From the IMG/VR virus record IMGVR_UViG_3300036831_000148, positions 82,269-146,268 of that record: DNA of 64,000 nucleotides; one strand, 5' to 3'. This DNA comes from a virus. Each line of letters begins with the position of its first letter. Position 1 is the stretch's first letter. Positions 24,007 to 30,668 of this stretch are shown one piece after another. The translations under genes and the position numbers were made by a program. The notes beneath the pieces were generated by a model. The model saw only the letters and a list, made by a program, of their open reading frames with translations, did no database searches and had not been told where the DNA came from.

Positions 24007-24629
24007 CGGCGGTTCAGCCGGTAAGCCCGGCCGGGCAGGTTCAGCCGGGCCCCGGCGGTGTCGCTGGCGAGCAGCACCTTGTCCTGCCGCGCCACCTTGC
24101 GGGCGGCGGCCGCGGCGAGGTCACAGGCCGGGCACCAGCCCAGGTCCGCCGTGCCCTTCTCGTACCACGTCCCGCAGCGCGCGCAGGGCACGAAGGCCGA
24201 CCCCGGGATCCGCGCCCGGATCTCCTGCGAGCGCGCGGCGAGCAGGCAGGGCCCGCACGCGCACCGCCCGCCGGGGCCGGTGACAAGGACGTGCACCGCG
24301 TGCCCGGACTGCGGGTCCAGTTCCTCCGTCAGGTGAGGGGCGGGGAGCGTGACGGGCGGGGCCAGGGGCACGCGGCCGACCCGTCCGGACACCCGGAACT
24401 CGAAACTGACAGCGCCGCGCGGCGCCCTCACGGCGCGCTCCGCCCGCCGGGCCGCCGTCACCTGCTCCTGGCGGCGCCGGAGCACCCCGAGCAGGTGACG
24501 GCGCTGGCCTGCGGACAGGAACGGCAGCAGCACGAGCAGGTGAGCCTCGCGCAGCCGGGCGCGGAACACCCAGGGCGGGCACAGCCAGAGCAGGACGAAC
24601 ACGGCGACCAGCCAGAGCAGCGCCAGCAC
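24003..24629 (-). CDS. Membrane-anchored zinc-ribbon protein, 208 aa
   Basis: One N-terminal membrane span (LALLWLVAVFVLLWLCPPWV, about 2-21). The soluble part carries CACGPC at about 124-129 and CARCGTWYEKG...CPAC at about 150-172, a typical zinc ribbon. Orientation is probably cytoplasmic C-terminus. Confidence 0.75.
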   Translation of the reverse strand: MLALLWLVAVFVLLWLCPPWVFRARLREAHLLVLLPFLSAGQRRHLLGVLRRRQEQVTAARRAERAVRAPRGAVSFEFRVSGRVGRVPLAPPVTLPAPHLTEELDPQSGHAVHVLVTGPGGRCACGPCLLAARSQEIRARIPGSAFVPCARCGTWYEKGTADLGWCPACDLAAAAARKVARQDKVLLASDTAGARLNLPGRAYRLNRR

Positions 24630-24631
24630 GG

Positions 24632-24901
24632 CTACCAGTCCTCCAGGCCGGCGAGCAGCGCGATGACCCGCTCCAGGGCCTCGGCGTCCTCGTGCCCCCG
24701 GTCGGTGCCGTCTTCCTTGAGGCTGACCAGGAAGTCCCGGGCCGCCTCGGCCGGGGACCGCGCGGGCGGCGCCGCGCCAGGCGGGCCGTTCAGCAGGTCA
24801 CCGATCGTCTTCGCCGTGAATCCCCGGCGCGGCCGGAAGTCCGGGTCGCCGTAGCGCCGCTCCGGCTGGCGCCGGCCCTTCGGCCCCATGTGGTCCATCA
24901 T
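24632..24901 (-). CDS. Hypothetical protein, 89 aa
   Basis: ATG 24901 chosen because the shared leader GAGAGGCAGGCA ends 2 nt upstream; an adjacent second ATG follows at once. RRGFTAKTIGDLLNGPP then a helical acidic C-terminus (EDAEALERVIALLAGLEDW). First gene of its unit. Confidence 0.7.
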   Translation of the reverse strand: MMDHMGPKGRRQPERRYGDPDFRPRRGFTAKTIGDLLNGPPGAAPPARSPAEAARDFLVSLKEDGTDRGHEDAEALERVIALLAGLEDW

Positions 24902-24958
24902 CGTGCCTGCCTCTCGCAAAGACTCCCGGGGAAAAGCTACTGCCCCGCTCCTGCCTCC

Positions 24959-24988
24959 AGGGTAGCGGGGTAGTTGACTTGAGTCAAG
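24959..24988 (-). promoter_or_regulatory. Palindrome promoter for 24901
   Basis: CTTGACTCAAGTCAAC (24973-24988) with -35 TTGACT, spacer 17, -10 TACCCT; one end base departs from the consensus. Confidence 0.75.
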
Positions 24989-24995
24989 TAAAGGA

Positions 24996-25232
24996 TCAGG
25001 AAGGCGCGGGGGCGCACGCCTGGTAGGCGGCGGCGGTCACCAGGTCGGGGTCGCCCCCGGCGGCCCGCAGCTCCTCCGCCAGCCGAGCGGCGAGGGCGAC
25101 CGCCCCGGCGAAGGAGAAGCCGGGCATCTCCGCGCCCATCGCCAGCACCTCGTCGTCAAGGCCGCCGCGGTAGGCGGTCAGCCCGGCCAGGGCGGCCAGC
25201 AGCCCGTCGGCCGGGGTGGGGGGTGGCGTCAC
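24996..25232 (-). CDS. Hypothetical protein, 78 aa
   Basis: Small Ala/Leu-rich helical protein (LLAALAGLTAYRGGLDDE, LAARLAEELRAAGGDP). AGGAGGG lies 6-7 nt upstream of the GTG start. It ends just before the palindrome at 24973. Confidence 0.65.
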   Translation of the reverse strand: MTPPPTPADGLLAALAGLTAYRGGLDDEVLAMGAEMPGFSFAGAVALAARLAEELRAAGGDPDLVTAAAYQACAPAPS

Positions 25233-25266
25233 GTGGTCCCTCCTGCCGTCTCCCCGCCCGGATTCA

Positions 25267-25280
25267 CTTTACCGAAGTAG
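25267..25280. promoter_or_regulatory. Second copy of the gntR operator core
   Basis: CTTTACCGAAGTAG shares 13 consecutive bases, CTTTACCGAAGTA, with the site in front of gntR at 63113. It precedes the 78-aa gene. The rest of the gap 25233-25374 contains the palindrome GGTCTAGACC (25360-25369) and no convincing gene. Confidence 0.5.
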
Positions 25281-25374
25281 CCGGGAGTCCCTGACGTGCG
25301 GTTTCCCGGAGATTCACCCCTGCGCAAAGACAAGCACTTCATACGCCTGAGCCAGAATTGGTCTAGACCGGGCC

Positions 25375-25656
25375 TCACGCGGGCCCCTCCCCTCGCAGGA
25401 TCTGGTCCCACGCGGTGCCGGGCACCTCGCTGCCGGGGACCAGCACGAAGCCCGCGTCGATCTTGGCAAGGGTGCCCATGAGCTGGCGGACGACCGCCTC
25501 ACGGCCCGCTGAACTGGGGGAACCCCCGGAGGAGAGCTTCTCGGCGACCGCCTCGCGCAGCCACTCGGCCATGGAGAGGCCCGCCGACTCGGCTGCCTTG
25601 CGCACCTCGTCGCGCACTCCCGGCCCCAGCCTCAGCAGGACCTCGCTCCCCTCCAT
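25375..25656 (-). CDS. Ribbon-helix-helix regulator, 93 aa
   Basis: MEGSEVLLRLGPGVRDEVRK then AAESAGLSMAEWLREAV is the strand-helix-turn-helix layout of the RHH/Arc-MetJ-CopG family. The C-terminal half (QLMGTLAKIDAGFVLVPG) is probably for oligomerisation or partner binding. The AT-rich repeats immediately upstream (25676-25720) are its likely auto-operator. It could be the antitoxin of a toxin-antitoxin pair, but no toxin is adjacent. Confidence 0.7.
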   Translation of the reverse strand: MEGSEVLLRLGPGVRDEVRKAAESAGLSMAEWLREAVAEKLSSGGSPSSAGREAVVRQLMGTLAKIDAGFVLVPGSEVPGTAWDQILRGEGPA

Positions 25657-25675
25657 GAGGGGATGATAGCACTAA

Positions 25676-25720
25676 TGATAGCTATCACAAGTGATATCTG
25701 ATATCGCCAAACGATATCAC
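25676..25720. promoter_or_regulatory. Operator cluster of the RHH gene
   Basis: TGATAGCTATCA (25676-25687) and GTGATATC-N14-GATATCAC (25691-25720), with another GATATC between them. This AT-rich 45-bp block differs sharply from the surroundings and fits repeated RHH binding sites over a promoter. Confidence 0.65.
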
Positions 25721-25842
25721 TATAGCTCTGTGTCACCGGGCGACCACGAAGCGGGGTCAGTCCAGGGCCACCAGGACCCGTCAGCGTCCCCTCCGGGCTC
25801 CAGGCCGGCGAGCAGCCCTCCCGGGTCCTGCGGCGTAATCAC
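25720..25842 (-). CDS. Tiny Trp/Pro-rich protein, 40 aa
   Basis: MITPQDPGGLLAGLEPGGDA, then DGSWWPWTDPASWSPGD. GTG overlaps the stop of the zinc-protein gene (GTGA) and the TAG stop touches the RHH operator. Clean codon usage supports it; function unknown. Confidence 0.55.
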   Translation of the reverse strand: MITPQDPGGLLAGLEPGGDADGSWWPWTDPASWSPGDTEL

Positions 25843-26264
25843 CCCTCCCCCGGTCCTGAGCCGGGCTCCGGGGGCAGGCCGACGATCCCGTAAAGCTCCC
25901 GGAACCAGGCCTCCACGGCCGAAGGGTCAAGATCCGCGCCCGACCGCGCGATTCCCGCGAGCGCCTCGTAATCAGCCTGGCCGTACGGCCCGGCGCCGGC
26001 AGGGGCACCGTGATGCGGGTAGGACGGGGTCATCACCGCCGGCTCGTGCCCGGTCGCGCACGCGAACGGCCCCCGGCGGGCCGGAGAGGGGCTGTAGAGC
26101 GACCCGCAGGCCGGGCACTGGTAAGTGACCGGCTCGTTCCGGGTGAAGTCGCGGCAGGCCCCGCAGTACCCGTCCAGCGCGTCGTCCGGGTGGTGCGAGG
26201 TGCGCCCGCAGCGCGGGCAGGTGAAGTACGGGGCGGCGAACTCGGCGGGCCCGGGGATTCTCAC
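25839..26264 (-). CDS. Zinc-ribbon protein, 141 aa
   Basis: Three Cys pairs: FTCPRCGRTSHH, GYCGACRDF and YQCPACGSLY (about 15-52), plus a further Cys. The C-terminal ~60 residues are an acidic helical domain (QADYEALAGIARSGADLD, VEAWFRELYG). Upstream lies the structured segment 26277-26434, which would be its 5' leader. Confidence 0.75.
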   Translation of the reverse strand: MRIPGPAEFAAPYFTCPRCGRTSHHPDDALDGYCGACRDFTRNEPVTYQCPACGSLYSPSPARRGPFACATGHEPAVMTPSYPHHGAPAGAGPYGQADYEALAGIARSGADLDPSAVEAWFRELYGIVGLPPEPGSGPGEG

Positions 26265-26276
26265 GGCTCAAGGCTA

Positions 26277-26434
26277 GGCGCCGGCCTGGCGGGCGTTCGC
26301 GGGCTGCCAGGCCGGCGCCCCCTACCCTGTCCGGCTGGCCGCCCGCGGCAAGGGAGGCGTAGCGCCGCCTCCCCCGGCAGGCGGCCAGCCGGGCGCTCCC
26401 GGGCGGGCGCCACTGCGAGATGCCACCCGCCCGG
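26277..26434 (-). ncRNA. Three consecutive stable stem-loops between genes
   Basis: In the gene-free 26265-26450 interval: stem 26277-26290/26306-26319 (14 bp), stem 26331-26343/26380-26392 (13 bp, with an inner GGAGGCG/CGCCTCC hairpin), and stem 26399-26407/26426-26434 (9 bp). They lie in the untranslated gap of a minus-strand operon. They may be a cis-regulatory leader, a processing signal or tandem terminators; no known riboswitch consensus was recognised. Confidence 0.5.
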
Positions 26435-26450
26435 TCACTGCGGCACGAGG

Positions 26451-26825
26451 CTAGCCGGCCTCCGGGCGGGACCGCAGGTACTCGGCCGCACCGGGCGGGG
26501 GAAGCGCCCGGATCCGGTAGTAGCGCAGCCCCTCCGCCGAGGTGGCCGCCTCGTACCTGACCCCGGAGGCGTCCGCCGAGAAAAAGCCGGCCTCGTCGTA
26601 GAGCACCGGGAACGCCGGGCCGGGCAGTTCCGCGCCGTCGCGGCACGGGGCGCAGCGGAAGTCCTCGCCGTCCGCCTGGCGCAGGCAGGGCACCCCGCCG
26701 CAGCGGCACTGGCAGGCGAGCCGGGGGTCCGTCGCGAAGGTCCCGCCGCAGGCCGGGTCCGAGTGAGTGAAGCAGCACACCCGCCATATTCTGCCCGCCC
26801 GGGCGGGAAAACGGGCGTTTTTCAC
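26451..26825 (-). CDS. Cys-rich zinc protein, 124 aa
   Basis: GTG start; an alternative GTG occurs 14 codons in. Cys pattern VCCFTHSDPACGGTF, CQCRCGGVPCLRQ, FRCAPCRDG (about 16-62) suggests two zinc sites. The C-terminal half is a small beta domain (FPVLYDEAGFFSADASGVRY). Confidence 0.7.
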   Translation of the reverse strand: MKNARFPARAGRIWRVCCFTHSDPACGGTFATDPRLACQCRCGGVPCLRQADGEDFRCAPCRDGAELPGPAFPVLYDEAGFFSADASGVRYEAATSAEGLRYYRIRALPPPGAAEYLRSRPEAG

Positions 26826-26863
26826 GGAGAGTAGCTGTGCTGGTTTACCCGGCGGGTGGCGAG

Positions 26864-27370
26864 TTATACAGAGAGTCGCGAATAGGGCCAGTGCGGGCCC
26901 TTACGCCGGTTGCAGCGCCAGCAGGCCGGCCGCTGGTTTGACGGCCAGTTAGCGCCTCCGCGCGCCAGCGGCTTCACGTGATCAAACAAATTAGCAGCTC
27001 CGCTGCACATCCAGCACCGGCCGCCGTAGTACGCCCAGCGCGCAGCCAGTTGCGACGCCGTGGCACTGCCTGCCGCCCTGGCTACCTTCTCGCGCCGGTT
27101 CCGGTCCAGTTCTTTCCACGTCAGCCGCGTTCGGGGAACCTTAGCAGGAGGCAGACGGCACGCAGGGCACAGTTTCCGGAGCGAGAGGGGCAACGCTGTG
27201 CCGCACTCCCAGCACAGCCCGCTGGCGATGCGCCCGGCCAGGACGTCGACCGGCACGTGGCTGAATGTCCGCATACTCCTGCTACGCCCGAGGAACGGGA
27301 CTCCGAAGTTATATTCTGCCTGGGCAGTGACGGGACCCGGGATATATTTTTCCGGCAACGGGGCGGGCAC
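26864..27370 (-). CDS. HNH endonuclease
   Basis: 168 aa from GTG 27370, or 136 aa from ATG 27274 (MRTFSHVPVDV), which has AGGAG too close upstream. Two CxxC pairs (CWECG, CPAC) are followed by GGRCWMCSGAANLFDHVKPL and RPACWRCNRRKG, the ββα-metal HNH core. Codon use is less GC-biased than neighbours. Possible roles: free-standing homing nuclease or a packaging/defence nuclease; the sequence does not decide. Confidence 0.8.
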   Translation of the reverse strand: MPAPLPEKYIPGPVTAQAEYNFGVPFLGRSRSMRTFSHVPVDVLAGRIASGLCWECGTALPLSLRKLCPACRLPPAKVPRTRLTWKELDRNRREKVARAAGSATASQLAARWAYYGGRCWMCSGAANLFDHVKPLARGGANWPSNQRPACWRCNRRKGPHWPYSRLSV

Positions 27371-27440
27371 GCACTAAGCCGGCGCGGAGGCGAGCCTCTG
27401 AGCTACCCGGATGGGACCCGGACGACGCAACCCCCTTCGA

Positions 27441-27468
27441 CCCGAAACGGACAGCATGTCCTTTCGGG
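27441..27468 (-). terminator. Hairpin after the 41-aa membrane gene
   Basis: CCCGAAACGGACA-gca-TGTCCTTTCGGG, 14 nt beyond the stop of 27483. No U-tract. The rest of 27371-27440 shows no gene; a GTAGCTCAGAGG there is not part of a full tRNA. Confidence 0.5.
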
Positions 27469-27482
27469 CCTTGGGGCTTCTC

Positions 27483-27608
27483 TCAGTCTTCCTCGGACTC
27501 GCTCGCGCCGAACACGGCGGGCAGCACGCAGGACAGCAGGGTGACAGTCCCGAACGCCCATGCCGGCCACCACAGTCGCGCGGCCTCAATTACGTATGCG
27601 AAGAACAT
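27483..27608 (-). CDS. Single-span membrane peptide, 41 aa
   Basis: MFFAYVIEAARLWWPAWAFG continues TVTLLSCVLPAVFG and ends in ESEED. One membrane span with an acidic tail. The shared leader CGAGAGGCAGGCA lies 4 nt upstream of the ATG and the promoter at 27642 faces it. Too short for standard gene callers. Confidence 0.65.
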   Translation of the reverse strand: MFFAYVIEAARLWWPAWAFGTVTLLSCVLPAVFGASESEED

Positions 27609-27641
27609 CTCTGCCTGCCTCTCGGTTGGTTGCCTAGGGCA

Positions 27642-27687
27642 AGCCTACTGGCATGGCTTGACCAGAGTCAAGCACTAACCGTAGACT
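27642..27687. promoter_or_regulatory. Divergent promoter pair on one palindrome
   Basis: CTTGACCAGAGTCAAG (27657-27672). Minus: TTGACT, 18-nt spacer, TAGGCT (27647-27642). Plus: TTGACC, 18-nt spacer, TAGACT (27682-27687), followed 6 nt later by ATG 27694. Confidence 0.75.
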
Positions 27688-27693
27688 GGCCTT

Positions 27694-27948
27694 ATGGCAA
27701 CCATGAGTGCAGGGCGCAAGCGGGCACTAGCCGCGCGGTCCTACCGGCTGACCGACTCGCAAGCAGACTAGATAGCGGACATCCTGCGGCTAGCCGCTGA
27801 CCCTGAGAGCGGCGTCATTGACACCACGTCTGGCGGGGGGTGGCGCGGCGAGGCCGCTGCCGAACTGCGCGCGTTCCTCCGCCGGACCGCAGGCTCAGTT
27901 ACCGCGCAACGTGAGGGCGGCCCGGCCGTGCTGGCCGAAGGGCCCTAG
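27694..27948 (+). pseudogene. Small gene interrupted by an in-frame TAG
   Basis: ATG 27694 lies 6 nt after the -10 box (leaderless). Frame: MATMSAGRKRALAARSYRLT then DSQAD, TAG at 27769-27771, then IADILRLAADPESG and AELRAFLRRTAG up to TAG 27948. Composition and frame continue seamlessly across the stop (84 codons in all), which suggests GAG or CAG mutated to TAG, or readthrough. The protein is helical with no family match. Confidence 0.6.
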
Positions 27949-27960
27949 CCGCAGCTGCCC

Positions 27961-28017
27961 GCCAGCTCTTGCCAGAGCTGGCAATAGCCCGCCAGGTCGC
28001 GACCTGGCGGGCTATTG
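27961..28017. terminator. Bidirectional terminator between convergent genes
   Basis: GCCAGCTC-ttgcca-GAGCTGGC, then a perfect 36-nt palindrome CAATAGCCCGCC...GGCGGGCTATTG (27982-28017). It lies between the plus-strand pseudogene and the minus-strand gene at 28026. Its 30-nt core recurs at 30111-30158 with one base changed. Confidence 0.75.
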
Positions 28018-28025
28018 GTGCTGGC

Positions 28026-28289
28026 CTAGCGCGAGCTCCTGCCGCGGCGAGGCCTCGCCGCGCGCTGGGGTGCCACGTAGGGGCGCTCACGGCGCCGCTG
28101 GGCGACCGTGGGACGCGACGCCATGGCGTCAAGCATCTGCGCCGTGCGGGCCTCGCTACGGCCGCCGTTCAGCCGTGAGCGGTGCCATACAGCCTCGCGC
28201 CGCATCTCGTCCGGGGTCATGCGCAAAGCCGTGCCGTACGCCACTGCGGCGCGCCGGCCCGCGTCCCTCTGCTGCCTGGTGAGTGCCAT
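28026..28289 (-). CDS. Hypothetical basic protein, 87 aa
   Basis: ATG 28289 follows GAGAGGCAGGCACCC. MALTRQQRDAGRRAAVAYGT, then TPDEMRREAVWHRSRLNG; Arg-rich tail (RRRERPYVAPQRAARPRRG). Possible nucleic-acid binder. No family recognised. Confidence 0.7.
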   Translation of the reverse strand: MALTRQQRDAGRRAAVAYGTALRMTPDEMRREAVWHRSRLNGGRSEARTAQMLDAMASRPTVAQRRRERPYVAPQRAARPRRGRSSR

Positions 28290-28309
28290 GGGTGCCTGCC
28301 TCTCGTTTG

Positions 28310-28349
28310 CTTGACTCCAGTCTAGCTCATTGGCTTGACCACAGACAAG
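28310..28349 (-). promoter_or_regulatory. Promoter with stacked palindromes
   Basis: -35 TTGTCT in CTTGTCTGTGGTCAAG (28334-28349), spacer 18, -10 TAGACT inside CTAGACTGGAGTCAAG (28310-28325). Serves 28289. Confidence 0.7.
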
Positions 28350-28352
28350 CAA

Positions 28353-28381
28353 CTAGCCCGGAACCTTGGGTTCCGGGCTAG
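28353..28381 (-). terminator. Hairpin after 28394
   Basis: CTAGCCCGGAACC-caa-GGTTCCGGGCTAG on the minus strand, 12 nt past the stop. Confidence 0.65.
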
Positions 28382-28393
28382 CGGGGGAGAGGC

Positions 28394-28819
28394 CTAGCGG
28401 CCGGTGAACCCCTCCGCGATGCGCTTGTCCGTCAGGACAAAGCGCACGATGTCAGCATGAGGGCCGAACATGCGGGCAAGCGTGCCGCAGTCCCCCTGCT
28501 CGTCAATGACCTCCCAGAGAACTTGCTGGGTCTTGACACGGTCAGCCTCGCTGAACTCGCGGGTGTCCGGCGCGCGCCCGGTAGCAGCTTCAAGATCGGC
28601 GCTCTCGCGCATGGGGTCTACCTCGTAAGCCGAGATCTTAAGGTCTGCGGCCGCAATGAGGCCCAGAGGGTTAATGATGCCCTCCGCCACGCGCGCCGCG
28701 CTTTCCTTGCTGAGAATGCCCTGGACACGGGAGTCTAGGTAAAAGGTGGGGACACTGCGGCTACCGTCAAAACCGCCATCGTGCGTAATGACCTGAGTGT
28801 GAATCGCGTACGTGGTCAC
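28394..28819 (-). CDS. Hypothetical protein, 141 aa
   Basis: Starts MTTYAIHTQVITHDGGFDG; contains FSEADRVKTQQVLWEVIDEQ. Soluble and acidic, no motif recognised. Single-gene unit with palindrome promoter, shared leader and terminator. Confidence 0.75.
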   Translation of the reverse strand: MTTYAIHTQVITHDGGFDGSRSVPTFYLDSRVQGILSKESAARVAEGIINPLGLIAAADLKISAYEVDPMRESADLEAATGRAPDTREFSEADRVKTQQVLWEVIDEQGDCGTLARMFGPHADIVRFVLTDKRIAEGFTGR

Positions 28820-28853
28820 TGAGTGCCTGCCTCTCGGTTGGTTGCCTGGGGCA

Positions 28854-28884
28854 AGCTTACCCGTAAGGCTTGACTAGAGTCAAG
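28854..28884 (-). promoter_or_regulatory. Palindrome promoter for 28819
   Basis: CTTGACTCTAGTCAAG (28869-28884), spacer 18, -10 TAAGCT; leader GAGAGGCAGGCA before the ATG. Confidence 0.8.
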
Positions 28885-28888
28885 ACTA

Positions 28889-28923
28889 CTAGCCCGGGAA
28901 CCTTCCTGCCGTTCCCGGGCTAG
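28889..28923 (-). terminator. Hairpin after 28939
   Basis: Arms CTAGCCCGGGAAC and GTTCCCGGGCTAG (13 bp), starting 16 nt past the stop. Confidence 0.65.
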
Positions 28924-28938
28924 CGCGCGAGGCCGCGC

Positions 28939-29436
28939 CTAGTAGCGGCGTCCCCTGTTTTTCAGGTTAAGCAGCACCGTGAGCGCACCGCGCAGAGAGT
29001 GAGTCTCAGCGTAGATACCGCCGGTCAGCCGGTAAACCTCATACGGCTTGGCGTCCTCGTCTTCCGGCATGACATCGGAGGCCGGCCTGTTGTCGGCGCG
29101 CGCGTCGGTCACGTAGCCGAGAGGCTTGCGCGCGCGGGGGGTAGACAGCGTGTCCTCCCGGGTAACCGGGTAGACAGACCAGTCTGCCATAGCGGGCATT
29201 GAGACCTCCCCGTACGGGACTGCCTCAGCGTAGTCGCCGCGCGCGCCGCCGTAGACAGTGGTCACGAGGTAGCCGGCGGGCCGCCAGTAGACACGTGCCC
29301 TGGGCGCGGTCACCATGCCCTCTTGAACGGCTCTCTCCAGCCATTCAGCGGCAGCGTTCACCGTGTAAGAGTGCTGGCCTGTCAGCAGTTCCATAGCGCC
29401 GCCCCGGTCAAGCAGCGGCGTAGCGGTGGGAGTCAT
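28939..29436 (-). CDS. Hypothetical protein, 165 aa
   Basis: AAAAGGCAGGCA precedes the start. Contains AAEWLERAVQEGMVTAPRAR and later DDL-free beta stretches (YWRPAGYLVTTVYGGARGD). Basic C-terminus (LNLKNRGRRY). Second gene after the leaderless 29622 gene. No family recognised. Confidence 0.7.
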   Translation of the reverse strand: MTPTATPLLDRGGAMELLTGQHSYTVNAAAEWLERAVQEGMVTAPRARVYWRPAGYLVTTVYGGARGDYAEAVPYGEVSMPAMADWSVYPVTREDTLSTPRARKPLGYVTDARADNRPASDVMPEDEDAKPYEVYRLTGGIYAETHSLRGALTVLLNLKNRGRRY

Positions 29437-29451
29437 CGGGTGCCTGCCTTT

Positions 29452-29622
29452 TCAGAAGTTGTCGGTGGCGAGGAACAAGCCGGATCCCGCGTCCCACCAG
29501 ATCAGGCACACGGTGCCGTCCCGGTCGGTGGCTTGCATGCTGTCCGCGTCGCCGGCGCGCATCTCGTCAAGGTCAGCCTGCGCAAGCCCGGGGAACGCTT
29601 CCCGCATCTCGTCTGAGGTCAT
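29452..29622 (-). CDS. Leaderless acidic small protein, 56 aa
   Basis: MTSDEMREAFPGLAQADLDE, later TVCLIWWDAGSGLF. ATG lies 6 nt after -10 TACAGT, so no Shine-Dalgarno is expected. Two copies of the pattern DEMR occur. Too short for standard gene callers but strongly supported by its promoter. Confidence 0.65.
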   Translation of the reverse strand: MTSDEMREAFPGLAQADLDEMRAGDADSMQATDRDGTVCLIWWDAGSGLFLATDNF

Positions 29623-29628
29623 GCCCTC

Positions 29629-29673
29629 ACTGTACAGATGTACTTGACTAGAGTCAAGGCTAGAGATTATCCT
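29629..29673. promoter_or_regulatory. Divergent promoter pair on one palindrome
   Basis: CTTGACTAGAGTCAAG (29643-29658). Minus -10 TACAGT (spacer 17) for 29622; plus -10 TATCCT (29668-29673, spacer 18) for 29709. Confidence 0.8.
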
Positions 29674-29708
29674 GCAGGTACATCAAACCGGAAGGCAGGC
29701 AAGCCAGG

Positions 29709-30098
29709 ATGAACAAGCCGCTGGTCAGGACTAACGGGGCATACGCGCGGGTCACCCGCGCCGGCGCAGTACAGCTAAACCCCCCTAACGCCTACTGGGA
29801 GCCGGGCAGTGAGAGCCTGCTCGCTGAGTCGCACGGCGCGGCCTCCGTTATTACCCACCTCGTCATGGCGGGCCGCCTCACCGTGAACGAGCTAGCCGGC
29901 GAGTTCCTGCGGCTAGTGGAGGCTGACGTTGCGGCCGGCTACGTGGGGTGGGACATGCCTGACCTGCAGTACCTGTGCGACAACACCGACGCCAACAGTT
30001 ACGGGCTGGAGATACTCGGCTGTGACATGTCGGACGAGGGCATGGAACTTTGGAACAACGTTTACGAGCGTGTTGACGAGCTCCTGACAGGCCGCTAG
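29709..30098 (+). CDS. Hypothetical protein, 129 aa
   Basis: Plus-strand gene with leader GGAAGGCAGGCAAGCCAGG before the ATG. Starts MNKPLVRTNGAYARVTRAG; acidic C-terminal half (DMPDLQYLCDNTDANSYG, MSDEGMELWNNVYERVDEL). No family recognised. It ends 12 nt before a 48-nt palindromic terminator. Confidence 0.8.
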   Translation: MNKPLVRTNGAYARVTRAGAVQLNPPNAYWEPGSESLLAESHGAASVITHLVMAGRLTVNELAGEFLRLVEADVAAGYVGWDMPDLQYLCDNTDANSYGLEILGCDMSDEGMELWNNVYERVDELLTGR

Positions 30099-30110
30099 CT
30101 CGCGTTTCCG

Positions 30111-30158
30111 CACGCCTGCTAGCCCGCCAGGTCTCGACCTGGCGGGCTAGCAGGCGTG
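30111..30158 (+). terminator. 48-nt palindromic terminator
   Basis: CACGCCTGCTAGCCCGCC... pairs perfectly with its second half around a CTCG loop. The core matches the terminator at 27982 except for one base. Confidence 0.75.
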
Positions 30159-30279
30159 CCGCGGCAGCCCTCGCGGGAGAGCTGGCGGCCAGCTGAGGGA
30201 GAGTTCCCAGTACGGATCTTCCCGGCCTGGGGCATCACCGGGCAGGCTCATTACCGCTACCGGCGCTTACGCGCGCTGG

Positions 30280-30306
30280 CCCCCCTGGAGGCTGCCTCCA
30301 GGGGGG
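30280..30306 (-). terminator. Hairpin after 30327
   Basis: CCCCCCTGGAGGC and GCCTCCAGGGGGG face each other 20 nt past the stop of the minus-strand gene. Between this and 30158 I see no gene. Confidence 0.6.
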
Positions 30307-30326
30307 CGCAGTGCCGGCGAGGCCGG

Positions 30327-30659
30327 CTAGCTCGCGTAAACCCACCTGACCACTAGGTCAGAGTCACGGTCCGCCGCGTACGCGTCATCGGCGATCTTCT
30401 GGGCGGGGGCGCTGCGGGTGAACAGGTGAAGGGCCTTGCCCGCCGCGTAGTCGCTGGCCTTAGCCTGCGGGACGTAGCGGAACACGCCGTACAGGCCGGT
30501 TTCCGTGTAGAACGTCCCTCCGCAGTAGGCGCAGCGCTTGCGCTTCGGCCGGCCCTCGCCGCTGGTGTGGCTTCCGCTGACGCTGAGGCTTGACGCGCAG
30601 TAGTACCGCGTCGCGCGGCCGGCGGGGACCTTAGCCGGGCTGGTCTGCTGACTGGTCAT
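30327..30659 (-). CDS. Hypothetical zinc-knuckle protein, 110 aa
   Basis: RKRCAYCGGTFYTETG (about 40-55) gives one CxxC; another Cys precedes it (YYCASS). C-terminal helical domain (AQKIADDAYAADRDSDLVV). Follows the 196-aa gene in the same unit, 9 nt after its stop. Confidence 0.65.
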   Translation of the reverse strand: MTSQQTSPAKVPAGRATRYYCASSLSVSGSHTSGEGRPKRKRCAYCGGTFYTETGLYGVFRYVPQAKASDYAAGKALHLFTRSAPAQKIADDAYAADRDSDLVVRWVYAS

Positions 30660-30668
30660 GGGGTGCCC

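Noticed and set aside
27390-27420. GTAGCTCAGAGG resembling a tRNA D-arm (minus strand)
   Set aside because: No matching acceptor stem, anticodon arm or TΨC loop could be folded around it.
30156-30356. 66-codon plus-strand frame after the terminator at 30111
   Set aside because: It lies beyond a strong terminator, overlaps a minus-strand terminator and gene, and has an odd composition.
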